NCBI GenBank assembly: GCA_900768785.1
Contig: CAAGEG010000020.1
Coordinates: forward strand, 1 to 43,235
Direction of reading: 5' to 3'
Source: an uncultured Prevotella sp.
GTDB lineage: Bacteria > Bacteroidota > Bacteroidia > Bacteroidales > Bacteroidaceae
DNA length: 43,235 nucleotides
In this document: positions 25,592 to 34,464 of the stretch, one piece after another
Layout of the letters: each line of letters starts with the position of its first letter
Numbering within the stretch: the first letter of the stretch is position 1
Made by a program: the position numbers and the translations under genes
Notes under the pieces: generated by a model
Told to the model about the DNA's origin: nothing
Database searches by the model: none
Seen by the model: the letters and a program-made list of their open reading frames with translations, nothing else

Positions 25592-26068
25592 TTAGAATCT
25601 AAAGTGAGCGAATGCACGGTTAGCTTCTGCCATACGATGCATATCTTCTTTACGTTTGAAAGCACCACCCTGATTGTTATAGGCATCCATAATTTCAGCA
25701 GCAAGTTTATCTGCCATTGTTTTGCCACCGCGTTTACGTGCAAAATTAATCATATTCTTCATAGAAACGCTTTCCTTGCGGTCTGGGCGAATCTCAGTTG
25801 GAACTTGAAAAGTAGCACCACCGATACGACGACTCTTAACTTCAACCTGAGGAGTAATATTATCAAGAGCAGTCTTCCATATTTCAAGTGCAGACTTCTC
25901 TTCGTTTGCCATTTTCTCCTTTACTACATCAAGTGCTTTGTAAAAAATTTCATATGATGTATTTTTCTTACCATCATACATCAAATGATTTACGAACTTT
26001 GAGACCTTTTGGTCATTAAAAACGGGATCCGGAAGGACCACACGCTTCTTTGGTTTTGCTTTTCTCAT
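25592..26068 (-). CDS. rpsG: 30S ribosomal protein S7
   Basis: 158 residues, with VNHLMYDGKKNTSYEIFYKA, the VEVKSRRIGGATFQVPTEIR signature, and NQGGAFKRKEDMHRMAEANR near the C-terminus. S7 starts assembly of the 16S 3' domain; in E. coli it represses the str operon through the rpsL-rpsG spacer. Here that spacer is 138 bp and contains a hairpin (26116-26133). Confidence 0.98.
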   Translation of the reverse strand: MRKAKPKKRVVLPDPVFNDQKVSKFVNHLMYDGKKNTSYEIFYKALDVVKEKMANEEKSALEIWKTALDNITPQVEVKSRRIGGATFQVPTEIRPDRKESVSMKNMINFARKRGGKTMADKLAAEIMDAYNNQGGAFKRKEDMHRMAEANRAFAHFRF

Positions 26069-26115
26069 TTTTAATTAAAAATTAATTCTGCAGGGGCTGT
26101 TCCACTTGTTCTTCA

Positions 26116-26133
26116 GTACTCCCACCGGAGTGC
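26116..26133 (-). promoter_or_regulatory. Hairpin in the rpsL-rpsG spacer, possible S7 regulatory site
   Basis: The arms 26116-26122 (GTACTCC) and 26127-26133 (GGAGTGC) form a 7-bp stem with one G-U pair and a CACC/GGTG loop, and lie 48-65 bp upstream of the rpsG ATG. In E. coli the equivalent spacer is the S7 repressor site. No sequence identity to that site is claimed; the role is inferred from position. Confidence 0.3.
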
Positions 26134-26206
26134 ACTTACTCAACCTTTTAACAATTCTCCAGCAAAACGATTTAAAATAAATATCCTCTTTTAGAACCTT
26201 TTAAGG

Positions 26207-26587
26207 TTATTTTTTTGCCTTAGGACGTTTGGCTCCATACTTTGAACGACGTTGAGTGCGATTAGCCACACCTGCCGTATCAAGTGTACCACGAACAATG
26301 TGATAGCGTACACCCGGAAGGTCTTTAACACGACCACCACGAACAAGCACGATAGAGTGCTCTTGAAGGTTGTGACCTTCTCCTGGGATATAAGAGTTTA
26401 CTTCTTTTTGATTTGTAAGACGAACACGGGCAACTTTACGCATTGCCGAATTAGGCTTTTTAGGAGTGGTTGTGTAAACGCGAACACAAACACCACGACG
26501 CTGAGGACATGAGTCCAAAGCCGGTGATTTGCTCTTGTCTACAAGTTCCGCTCTGCCTTTTCTTACCAATTGTTGAATTGTAGGCAT
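26207..26587 (-). CDS. rpsL: 30S ribosomal protein S12
   Basis: 126 residues beginning MPTIQQLVRKGRAELVDKSK. The decoding loops TTPKKPNSAMRK and GGRVKDLPGVRYH carry the wild-type lysines (E. coli K42 and K87 equivalents), so no streptomycin-resistance substitution is visible. First gene of the str operon. A candidate promoter lies about 90 bp upstream. Confidence 0.98.
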   Translation of the reverse strand: MPTIQQLVRKGRAELVDKSKSPALDSCPQRRGVCVRVYTTTPKKPNSAMRKVARVRLTNQKEVNSYIPGEGHNLQEHSIVLVRGGRVKDLPGVRYHIVRGTLDTAGVANRTQRRSKYGAKRPKAKK

Positions 26588-26675
26588 TGTTTTTGATTTT
26601 TAGTTATTATTTTTATATTTTGTATTTCTTATTTCATATAATATTATGGCTCTACGGAAAGACCATTTTGGCGTG

Positions 26676-26683
26676 CAAAAGTA
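26676..26683 (-). promoter_or_regulatory. Candidate -7 box for the str operon
   Basis: Minus-strand TACTTTTG fits TAnnTTTG and would give a ~80-nt leader for rpsL. No clear -33 TTTG is seen at 19-21 bp. Confidence 0.42.
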
Positions 26684-26717
26684 CAAAATAATATTTAAAA
26701 TGCCTAATTGGCACAAT

Positions 26718-26767
26718 TCAAAGAAGTATATATTTACAAAAAATTCACACAATATACACTTCTTTGA
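26718..26767. repeat. Long inverted repeat upstream of the str operon
   Basis: 15-bp arms 26718-26732 (TCAAAGAAGTATATA) and 26753-26767 with one mismatch and a 20-nt A-rich loop. It lies between the DUF3467 stop and the rpsL promoter region. There is no T-run on the minus-strand 3' side, so it is not a textbook terminator; it could end the trpS-DUF3467 transcript or be a regulatory structure. Confidence 0.55.
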
Positions 26768-26825
26768 CATAAATTAACTATGATACATAAGTTCAAATAC
26801 GAAAAACATGAAAGTATTTACAAGA

Positions 26826-27140
26826 TCATGCTTCTCCCTTATTTATATTAAAAGGAGCAATTGTGCCTTTTTCTTGTTGTGGTATCAGTATTTTACCAAA
26901 ATTATTTTCATATTTAACAACATTATCTTGCAAAGCCATAAGTAAGCGTTTCGCGTGTTCAGGAGCGAGTATTACACGCGACTTAACAGTAGCTTTTGGT
27001 AAGCCTGGTAGTATTCTTGCAAAATCCAAGATAAAATCAGAACTTGAATGAGTTATTATTGCAAAATTTGCATATTCTCCTTGCGCTACTTCTTGTGGCA
27101 GATCTATTTGAAGTTGACCTTAATTGTTATTGTTTTCCAT
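26826..27140 (-). pseudogene. DUF3467 family protein, in-frame stop at codon 7
   Basis: The full frame from ATG 27140 would give a ~104-residue DUF3467 protein (GQLQIDLPQEVAQGEYANFA, FAIITHSSSDFILDFARILP, ATVKSRVILAPEHAKRLLMA), but codon 7 is TAA (27120-27122) after MENNNN. In relatives the N-terminal stretch runs on as Asn/Gln then GQL, so one base change from CAA is the simplest explanation. The rest of the frame is intact and strongly family-like, which suggests a very recent mutation, a sequencing error, or use of a non-ATG start further down (TTG at 27029 would lose over a third of the domain). The function of the family is unknown. It follows trpS by 32 bp. Confidence 0.75.
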
Positions 27141-27172
27141 TATATATTTGTTTATTATGACTGATTTAATTT

Positions 27173-28258
27173 TTAATATTTATACTTTTCACTTTGTTGT
27201 TTGATTAGATCAATATCATCAAAGTAGTTTATTTTCATTGCCTGTCGAACATCATTTAGTGTTTGTGCCGCTACTTCCCTCGCTGCATCTGAACCCTTTT
27301 TCAACAGGTTAAAAACCTCAGGTATATCTTTTTCGAATTCATGTCTTCGCTGACGTATAGGTTCTAAATATTTATCTAGAACTTTTATTAGGAATTTCTT
27401 GCATTTCATATCTCCTAATCCGCCACGACGGTAATGGTCTTTCAATTCATCCAAATTCTGATATTCAGGCCAAAATTCGGCAAAATCATCATTCGTACTA
27501 AAAGCATCAAGATATGTAAAAACCGTATTACCTTCTACTTTACCCGGATCTTCAACTCTCAAATGTCCTGGATCCGTATACATACTCTTTACTTTCTGTT
27601 GCATATCTTTAGCCGAGTCGGATAGATAAATACAATTACCTAAAGATTTACTCATTTTAGCTTTCCCGTCAATACCAGGGAGGCGTAAACATGCATGATT
27701 TGAAGGTAGCATAATCTTTGGTTCTACAAGTACTTCTCCGTAAATATTATTAAAACGCTTAACAATCTCACGTGTTTGTTCGAGCATTGGTTCTTGGTCT
27801 TCACCGGCAGGTACCGTTGTCGCTTTGAAAGCGGTAATATCGGCTGCTTGACTTATTGGATAAGTAAAGAAACCGACCGGAATACTTGTCTCAAAGTTTC
27901 GCATTTGGATTTCTGTCTTAACAGTAGGATTGCGCTGTAATCTTGAAACTGTAACAAGATTCATATAATAAGTTGTCAATTCAGCCAGTTCAGGTATTTG
28001 CGACTGAACAAACAAAGTAACTTTTTTAGGGTCGAGCCCAGCAGATAAATAGTCAAGAGCTACTTCAATGATGTTTTGACGTATCTTTTCTGGGTTCTCA
28101 GCATTATCTGTCAAAGCTTGTACATCAGCTATAAAAACGAACATCTTATCATAATCGCCTTCGTTTTGTAATTCCACTCTGCGTCTTAAAGAACCGACAT
28201 AGTGTCCAAGATGTAATTTACCTGTTGGTCTATCACCTGTGAGTATAATTTTTTCCAT
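27173..28258 (-). CDS. trpS: Tryptophanyl-tRNA synthetase
   Basis: 361 residues, class I synthetase. The HIGH motif is HLGH at 16-19 in DRPTGKLHLGHYVGSL and the KMSKS motif is at 201-205. Also conserved are QSQIPELAELT and AGEDQEPMLEQTREI, which recognise tryptophan and ATP. It charges tRNA-Trp, whose gene lies in the same supercluster at 41394-41466. The position between the rpoBC and str clusters is not the usual one; the rest of the protein shows no abnormality. Confidence 0.96.
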   Translation of the reverse strand: MEKIILTGDRPTGKLHLGHYVGSLRRRVELQNEGDYDKMFVFIADVQALTDNAENPEKIRQNIIEVALDYLSAGLDPKKVTLFVQSQIPELAELTTYYMNLVTVSRLQRNPTVKTEIQMRNFETSIPVGFFTYPISQAADITAFKATTVPAGEDQEPMLEQTREIVKRFNNIYGEVLVEPKIMLPSNHACLRLPGIDGKAKMSKSLGNCIYLSDSAKDMQQKVKSMYTDPGHLRVEDPGKVEGNTVFTYLDAFSTNDDFAEFWPEYQNLDELKDHYRRGGLGDMKCKKFLIKVLDKYLEPIRQRRHEFEKDIPEVFNLLKKGSDAAREVAAQTLNDVRQAMKINYFDDIDLIKQQSEKYKY

Positions 28259-28344
28259 ACCAAAATCTTTCTATTATATTAACACGTACCTATATTAGAG
28301 GATATTTCCCATTTCATATAAATAGTACTAATGAAATTTATTCA

Positions 28345-28352
28345 CAAAAGTA
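28345..28352 (-). promoter_or_regulatory. Candidate -7 box upstream of trpS
   Basis: Minus-strand TACTTTTG fits TAnnTTTG, about 87 bp upstream of the trpS ATG. The nearest TTG is 23 bp further upstream, wider than usual. The remainder of the 281-bp gap to the AraC gene is AT-rich and featureless. Confidence 0.38.
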
Positions 28353-28539
28353 CATATTTTTTTTTATATAAAAGACAATTAAAGCTGTATTTGGAAACTA
28401 GGTTGTATTATTAGACACTATTTTTCAAAAGACATCGTGAATTATTGACAATTGAATATGAATTCATTACGAAATGGCAAATAAGTGGGATACAGAAATT
28501 GCCTTTAAATCTTTCAATATATTATTAAATAAAATGCAT

Positions 28540-29661
28540 TTAACCTATATTATTCTTTCTCCATCGAGCCGGTGAACAATGTTCTTTCTCGCTAAAAGAT
28601 CTTGAAAAATGGCTTAAAGAAATAAATCCAGATAATTCAGATACTTCGTGGATTTTTAAATTAGGGATTTTTATCATCAAGTTTTTTGCATAATCAATAC
28701 GAAGATCTAAAATCCAATCACGAAAACTTAGATGATATACTCTATTTATATACTCTGACAAGTAAGTACGATTAGTACCAAGTTGGGCAGATAATTCATT
28801 CAAAGTAATTCCCTGTTCTCGATAGCTTTCACTAACAATCCAATCTTTAATGCGTTGCTCAATCTCAGAATGAAGAATGGGCATACAATCATTAACAGAA
28901 AAGTTGCTTTGTTGTGGTTCATCACTATCACACATATTGAGATCTTCCAAAATGGCAATCTCTACTTTCTCATAAAACAATATGTAATTTTGATAACAGC
29001 AATAAAGGTATATATAAAAAGGTATAGAGGATAATATCCATATAAACACAAATTTATCCGGAAGAAAAGTGAGTAATCCGCAACTAACGCCAAACCCTAT
29101 TGCCCAATATGTAAAAATTGACAGCCATCTAATGTACGATTCTATATCATCAGAATGTGTATTCTTCAACATTGACTTAGCTCTTGAATATGTTTTGAGC
29201 AGACGAATTGAAAGGATTAGCCCATAAAAGACTAACCAAACTGTAAGAACAATAATACAACACCTCTTCACATCTGGACCAATATTGAATAATATTACGA
29301 TACAAGACAATACTGAAAACAATACCCAATTTGCAATATGACAAATAAATCTTCGTCTTTTGATATAGTAAATGTCAAGAAGTGTCATCATTGCAGAGCT
29401 AAATAACCAATAGCATAAGAAATATGTTGACAAATTTATCAACACAGTGGCATATATGTCTTTCTGTCTTAGGGCAAAGAAAAAATGCGCAGAATAATTT
29501 CCAGCAAGAATTAGCAATGCTATGCCCATCAATCGACGTGACAACAAATAATTTGAAAATATTTTTTTATCAGGTACACGTGCAAACAACATATGAAAAC
29601 CGAAAAACAGCATCAAGGGTATTGCTATATACAACGAGTATCGATATAACGATTGGTCCAT
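28540..29661 (-). CDS. Membrane-anchored AraC-type transcriptional regulator
   Basis: 373 residues. The N-terminal ~230 residues contain about seven hydrophobic segments (roughly 8-26, 44-63, 72-95, 107-127, 134-153, 182-200, 205-228) separated by short basic loops such as IKRRRF. The C-terminal ~100 residues are an AraC/XylS helix-turn-helix pair: ITLNELSAQLGTNRTYLSEY (285-304) and IHEVSELSGFISLSHFSRSF (337-356), ending CSPARWRKNN. This 7TM-AraC layout occurs in Bacteroidota and suggests that a membrane signal is sensed and a promoter bound from the membrane. Ligand and targets unknown; no neighbouring gene points to a pathway. Confidence 0.85.
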   Translation of the reverse strand: MDQSLYRYSLYIAIPLMLFFGFHMLFARVPDKKIFSNYLLSRRLMGIALLILAGNYSAHFFFALRQKDIYATVLINLSTYFLCYWLFSSAMMTLLDIYYIKRRRFICHIANWVLFSVLSCIVILFNIGPDVKRCCIIVLTVWLVFYGLILSIRLLKTYSRAKSMLKNTHSDDIESYIRWLSIFTYWAIGFGVSCGLLTFLPDKFVFIWILSSIPFYIYLYCCYQNYILFYEKVEIAILEDLNMCDSDEPQQSNFSVNDCMPILHSEIEQRIKDWIVSESYREQGITLNELSAQLGTNRTYLSEYINRVYHLSFRDWILDLRIDYAKNLMIKIPNLKIHEVSELSGFISLSHFSRSFSEKEHCSPARWRKNNIG

Positions 29662-29807
29662 AGCTCTAAATACAGGGAACTGTTATTATGTTCAATTATA
29701 TAATATTAGCCATAGGCAAAAATAATCAATTTATTGGATAACCATAATTAATAAAGAATAAAAAATACAGAAATAATAAAATTATGAGAAACATAATTAG
29801 AAATCAA

Positions 29808-29842
29808 AAACACGTGGTTTACGAGTCGTAAACCACGTGTTT
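29808..29842. repeat. 35-bp near-perfect palindrome
   Basis: 17-bp arms (29808-29824 and 29826-29842) around one central G; the outer part holds CACGTG and the inner part TTTACGA/TCGTAAA. On the minus strand it is followed by TTTTTGATTT, so it could also act as a second leftward terminator after rpoC. Alternatively it is an operator for the downstream regulator. Confidence 0.75.
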
Positions 29843-29852
29843 ACATATGCTA

Positions 29853-29885
29853 ACTATGCTATTTAGGAGTTATAAATAGCATAGT
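29853..29885. repeat. Hairpin repeat sharing a motif with the 7.3-kb element
   Basis: Perfect 13-bp arms (29853-29865 ACTATGCTATTTA, 29873-29885) with a 7-nt loop, followed on the plus strand by TTTTTT at 29890-29895. ACTATGCTATTTAGG here differs in one base from ACTATGCTGTTTAGG at 7313-7327. Confidence 0.7.
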
Positions 29886-30015
29886 AATATTTTTTAACTA
29901 TTGGGAATTTTAACTCTATCCATTACAATTATCGTTTCCAAAAGCATTCTCACGTGATATACAAGGTTAAATATTATCTTTACATAATTTGCACTGCACA
30001 TATATACAAATCACT

Positions 30016-30056
30016 TCAAAAAAAAGAAGGCATATCAAAAAATACGCCCTCTCTTC
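30016..30056 (-). terminator. Terminator after rpoC
   Basis: On the minus strand a ~13-bp stem with several G-U pairs (arm AGAGAGGGCGTAT), a short T/G-rich loop, then a run of T (complement of the A-run at 30018-30025). Located 30-70 bp past the rpoC stop. Confidence 0.65.
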
Positions 30057-30085
30057 TTTATTCTATTAGAAATAAAAACAAATAA

Positions 30086-33000
30086 CTAATCTGCTTTTAC
30101 TTCCTCTTCTTTTTTATCGCTATAGTCTAAAACATTTTTTCTATTTGCCTGTACGCGATCATAATCTTCTTTTGAGCCAACAATAATCTTATCAAACTCA
30201 CGAAGACCAGTTCCAGCAGGTATCAAATGTCCACATATAACATTCTCTTTCATACCATCAAGACTATCAACTTTTCCACGAATAGCAGCTTCATTGAGAA
30301 CCTTTGTTGTCTCTTGGAATGAAGCAGCAGACATAAAGCTCTTTGTCTGAAGGGCTGCGCGAGTAATACCTTGTAATATCTGAGTTGAAGTAGCAGCTAC
30401 TGCATCACGAACTTGAACCGGTTTAAGATCGCGACGCTTCAACATAGAGTTCTCATCACGCAATTTACGTACAGATATTATCTGACCTTTGTGTAATGTT
30501 TCACTATCTCCAGCATCTACAACAACTTTTTTACCCCATATATGGTCATTCTCTTCTGCGAAGTCAAGTTTATCAACAATTTCTTGTTCAAGGAATGTCG
30601 TATCACCCGGATCGTTAATCTGAACTTTACGCATCATTTGGCGTACGATAATCTCAAAGTGCTTGTCATTTATTTTTACACCTTGCAAACGATAAACGTC
30701 TTGAACTTCATTAACGATGTATTCTTGAACGGCTGTAGGTCCCTTAATAGAGAGGATATCGTTAGGTGTTATAACGCCATCTGAAAGAGGTGTACCCGCA
30801 CGAACAGCATCATGTTCTTGTACAAGAATTTGTTTAGACAATGATACTAAATATTTGCGTTCTTCACCTGTTTTTGATGTTACGATAATTTCGCGATTAC
30901 CACGTTTAACTTTACCCATTGTTACCTCGCCATCAATTTCGCTTACAACAGCCGGATTTGAAGGATTACGAGCTTCAAAGAGTTCTGTTACGCGAGGAAG
31001 ACCACCAGTAATATCTCCTGCTTTACCAACAGTACGAGGTATTTTAACCAAGGTAGTACCAGTCTTAACCTTTTGACCATCTTCAACTACGACGTGACCT
31101 CCTACAGGGAATATATATGTACTTATCACATTCCCATCTTTATCTACGATATCACAAGTCGGGACTCTGCTCTTATCTTTAGATTCGGTAATAATCTTTT
31201 CAGTAAGTCCGGTAGTGTCATCCGTTTCAGAGTGGAATGTTACACCTTCAATAACATCACGGAACTTCAGTTTTCCCGCATATTCGGTTACAATAACAGC
31301 ATTAAATGGATCCCAACGAGCAATCATATCACCTTTCTTGACGTCATCACCATTCTTGAAGTATAAAGAACTACCATAAGGTACATTCAACGTGGAGAGT
31401 ACGATATCAGTATTTTTATCAATAAAGCGTATTTCAGCAAGACGGCTTACAACCATTTCGCATTTAACTTCTCCATTTTCACCTTGCTCAACAAATGGTA
31501 CCGTACGCAATTCATCAAATTCAATCTTGCTATCATTTTTAGCAACTATTGAAGCATTTGCGGCAGCATTAGCAGCAACACCACCGGCATGGAAAGTACG
31601 AAGAGTCAACTGTGTACCAGGCTCACCAATAGCTTGTGCAGCAATAACACCTACAGCCTCACCTTTCTGTACCATTCGGCTTGTAGCCAAGTTACGTCCA
31701 TAGCATTTCATGCATACACCTTTCTTGCTTTCACAAGTCAATACAGAACGTATTTCAACACTTTCTATCGGACTATCCTCAATAATCTTTGCTACAGATT
31801 CAGTTATCTCTTCACCGGCAGCAACAATAAGTTCTCCCGTGTTCGGATGAATAATATCATGAACAGAAACACGACCTAAGATACGCTCATACAAAGAAGA
31901 TATAACTTCATCACCATTCTTTAATGCAGTACATACAAGACCACGCAATGTTCCACAATCCTCTTCCGTAATAATTACATCATGAGATACATCTACAAGA
32001 CGACGTGTAAGATAACCGGCATCGGCTGTTTTCATAGCAGTATCGGCAAGACCCTTACGAGCACCGTGAGTAGAAATAAAATACTCAAGCACACTCATAC
32101 CTTCCTTGAAGTTAGAAAGAATAGGGTTCTCAATAATTTGAGCACCTTCGGCTCCTGCCTTCTGTGGTTTTGCCATAAGACCACGCATACCTGCCAATTG
32201 TCGAATCTGATCTTTAGAACCACGGGCTCCAGAATCAAGCATCATATAAACAGCATTAAATCCTTGATCCGCCTCTGTCATTTCCTTAATCAGGATATCT
32301 CCAAGTTCATTGTTGACATGAGTCCATGCATCAATAACCTGATTATAACGCTCATTGTCTGTAATGAAACCCATGTTATAGTTGTCTGTTATCTGTCTTA
32401 CTTCATCATTACCACGAGCCACAAGGTCAACTTTCTTTTCAGGTATAATGATGTCATCAAGGTTGAAAGACAAACCTGCAAGATATGCCATACGATAACC
32501 AAGGTTCTTAATACCATCCAGGAATTCGCAAGCACGAGCAAAACCAACAGTCTTTATAACATCTGCAATAATGTCACGTAAACTCTTCTTGGAAATTACC
32601 TTATTAACAAAACCGACCTCTTCCGGAATGATACCATTTACTATGACACGACCAACTGATGTTTCAACCATACGGTCTATAAGGTTCCCATTTTCATCAA
32701 GGTCTTTTACAACAACTTTAACTTGAGCATGCAAATCACATTTTCCTTCATTATGAGCGATGATTGCTTCTTCAGGACCATAAAAAGAAAGTCCCTCACC
32801 CTTTGCTCCCGGACGTATCTTAGTTATATAATATAAACCAAGAACCATATCTTGGGAAGGCACTGTTATTGGAGCACCATTTGCAGGGTTAAGAATATTG
32901 TGGCTCTGAAGCATCAGAATTTGTGCTTCAAGCACCGCTTCATTACTCAATGGAAGGTGGACAGCCATCTGGTCACCGTCAAAGTCTGCGTTAAACGCTG

Positions 33001-34426
33001 TACAAGCAAGCGGATGAAGTTGAATAGCTTTACCTTCTATAAGTTTCGGTTGGAAAGCTTGTATACCAAGACGGTGAAGTGTCGGAGCACGGTTAAGAAG
33101 AACAGGATGTCCTTTCATCACATTCTCAAGAATATCCCAAATTACTGGCTCACGACGATCTACTATCTTCTTCGCACTTTTAACGGTTTTTACAATTCCA
33201 CGTTCAATAAGTTTACGTATGATAAACGGTTTATAGAGTTCTGCAGCCATAAGTTTTGGCAAGCCACATTCTCCCATCTTTAGTTCCGGACCAACAACGA
33301 TTACCGAACGTGCAGAATAATCAACACGTTTACCAAGAAGATTCTGACGGAAGCGTCCTTGCTTACCTTTAAGAGAGTCTGATAGAGATTTAAGAGGACG
33401 ATTAGAATCGCTCTTTACAGCACTACTCTTACGAGAATTATCAAAAAGACTATCTACCGCCTCTTGCAACATACGCTTCTCATTTCGCAAAATAACCTCT
33501 GGAGCCTTAATCTCCATAAGTCTCTTAAGGCGATTATTACGTATGATTACACGTCTATACAGGTCGTTTAGATCTGATGTTGCGAAACGTCCTCCGTCAA
33601 GAGGTACAAGCGGACGTAGTTCAGGAGGTGTAACCGGAATTATCTTCATTATCATCCATTCCGGTTTATTGATATCTTTACTTGAACGGAAAGCCTCGAC
33701 TACTTGTAAACGTTTCAAAGCCTCAGTTTTACGTTGCTGTGAAGAATCACTATTTGCACGGTCACGGAGTTCATAAGACAACGAATCCAAATCTATATTC
33801 ATCAAAAGATCATATATAGCCTCTGCACCCATCTTTGCAATAAACTTGTTAGGATCACTATCCTCAAGAAGTTCATTACCTTCTGGAAGATTGTCCATAA
33901 TGTTTAAATACTCGTCCTCAGACAAGAAATCCATCTTATGAGAGCCATTAACCTCAGCACCATCTGCATCAGTCTTACCTTCCATGACACCAGGCTGTAT
34001 AACGACATACTTCTCATAGTATATCACAGAATCTAATTTCTTTGTCGGTATACCAAGAAGGTAGCCTATCTTATTAGGAAGAGAGCGGAAATACCATATA
34101 TGTGCAACAGGTACAACCAACTCAATATGTCCAGTACGCTCGCGACGAACCTTTTTCTCTGTCACCTCTACACCGCATCGGTCACAGACAATACCTTTAT
34201 ATCTGATACGTTTATATTTACCGCATGCGCACTCATAGTCCTTTGTAGGTCCAAAAATGCGTTCACAGAACAGACCATCACGCTCTGGCTTGTAGGTACG
34301 ATAATTTATGGTTTCGGGTTTAGTAACCTCACCATAAGAATTCTCAAGGATTTCCTCAGGCGAAGCTAATCCAATCGTAATCTTTGTAAAATTACTCTTT
34401 ATCTTTGAATCTTTCTTGAAAGCCAT
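30086..34426 (-). CDS. rpoC: DNA-directed RNA polymerase beta' subunit
   Basis: 1446 residues, full length. The N-terminal zinc site is C66, C68, C81, C84 (ECACGKYKRIRYKGIVCDRC). The catalytic loop NADFDGDQMAVH places the magnesium-binding aspartates at 481, 483 and 485. The second zinc site is formed by EEDCGTLRG with CESKKGVCMKC. The bridge and trigger helices lie in the MRGLMAKPQ and GEPGTQLTLRTFHAGG segments. It forms the active centre with beta. 38 bp after rpoB, followed by a terminator. Confidence 0.99.
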   Translation of the reverse strand: MAFKKDSKIKSNFTKITIGLASPEEILENSYGEVTKPETINYRTYKPERDGLFCERIFGPTKDYECACGKYKRIRYKGIVCDRCGVEVTEKKVRRERTGHIELVVPVAHIWYFRSLPNKIGYLLGIPTKKLDSVIYYEKYVVIQPGVMEGKTDADGAEVNGSHKMDFLSEDEYLNIMDNLPEGNELLEDSDPNKFIAKMGAEAIYDLLMNIDLDSLSYELRDRANSDSSQQRKTEALKRLQVVEAFRSSKDINKPEWMIMKIIPVTPPELRPLVPLDGGRFATSDLNDLYRRVIIRNNRLKRLMEIKAPEVILRNEKRMLQEAVDSLFDNSRKSSAVKSDSNRPLKSLSDSLKGKQGRFRQNLLGKRVDYSARSVIVVGPELKMGECGLPKLMAAELYKPFIIRKLIERGIVKTVKSAKKIVDRREPVIWDILENVMKGHPVLLNRAPTLHRLGIQAFQPKLIEGKAIQLHPLACTAFNADFDGDQMAVHLPLSNEAVLEAQILMLQSHNILNPANGAPITVPSQDMVLGLYYITKIRPGAKGEGLSFYGPEEAIIAHNEGKCDLHAQVKVVVKDLDENGNLIDRMVETSVGRVIVNGIIPEEVGFVNKVISKKSLRDIIADVIKTVGFARACEFLDGIKNLGYRMAYLAGLSFNLDDIIIPEKKVDLVARGNDEVRQITDNYNMGFITDNERYNQVIDAWTHVNNELGDILIKEMTEADQGFNAVYMMLDSGARGSKDQIRQLAGMRGLMAKPQKAGAEGAQIIENPILSNFKEGMSVLEYFISTHGARKGLADTAMKTADAGYLTRRLVDVSHDVIITEEDCGTLRGLVCTALKNGDEVISSLYERILGRVSVHDIIHPNTGELIVAAGEEITESVAKIIEDSPIESVEIRSVLTCESKKGVCMKCYGRNLATSRMVQKGEAVGVIAAQAIGEPGTQLTLRTFHAGGVAANAAANASIVAKNDSKIEFDELRTVPFVEQGENGEVKCEMVVSRLAEIRFIDKNTDIVLSTLNVPYGSSLYFKNGDDVKKGDMIARWDPFNAVIVTEYAGKLKFRDVIEGVTFHSETDDTTGLTEKIITESKDKSRVPTCDIVDKDGNVISTYIFPVGGHVVVEDGQKVKTGTTLVKIPRTVGKAGDITGGLPRVTELFEARNPSNPAVVSEIDGEVTMGKVKRGNREIIVTSKTGEERKYLVSLSKQILVQEHDAVRAGTPLSDGVITPNDILSIKGPTAVQEYIVNEVQDVYRLQGVKINDKHFEIIVRQMMRKVQINDPGDTTFLEQEIVDKLDFAEENDHIWGKKVVVDAGDSETLHKGQIISVRKLRDENSMLKRRDLKPVQVRDAVAATSTQILQGITRAALQTKSFMSAASFQETTKVLNEAAIRGKVDSLDGMKENVICGHLIPAGTGLREFDKIIVGSKEDYDRVQANRKNVLDYSDKKEEEVKAD

Positions 34427-34464
34427 AATTCTTTATTGTATTAATATTTGTAAAGAGTTCATTA

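Larger units (their letters stand above)
29662..30085. other. Intergenic region between rpoC and the AraC gene
   Basis: 424 bp without a gene. Holds, from right to left, the rpoC terminator (30016-30056), two palindromic hairpins (29808-29842 and 29853-29885), and a weak -7 box (29717-29724 on the minus strand, TATTTTTG) for the AraC gene. Confidence 0.7.

Noticed and set aside
26826..27029. A 67-residue gene starting at TTG 27029
   Set aside because: It begins in the middle of the DUF3467 domain; translation from ATG 27140 shows the missing N-terminal part is encoded but cut by a stop.
31982..32581. Plus-strand ORF of 199 codons inside rpoC
   Set aside because: Antisense shadow of the rpoC frame, with Cys/His/Thr/Ile-heavy composition and no recognisable domain.
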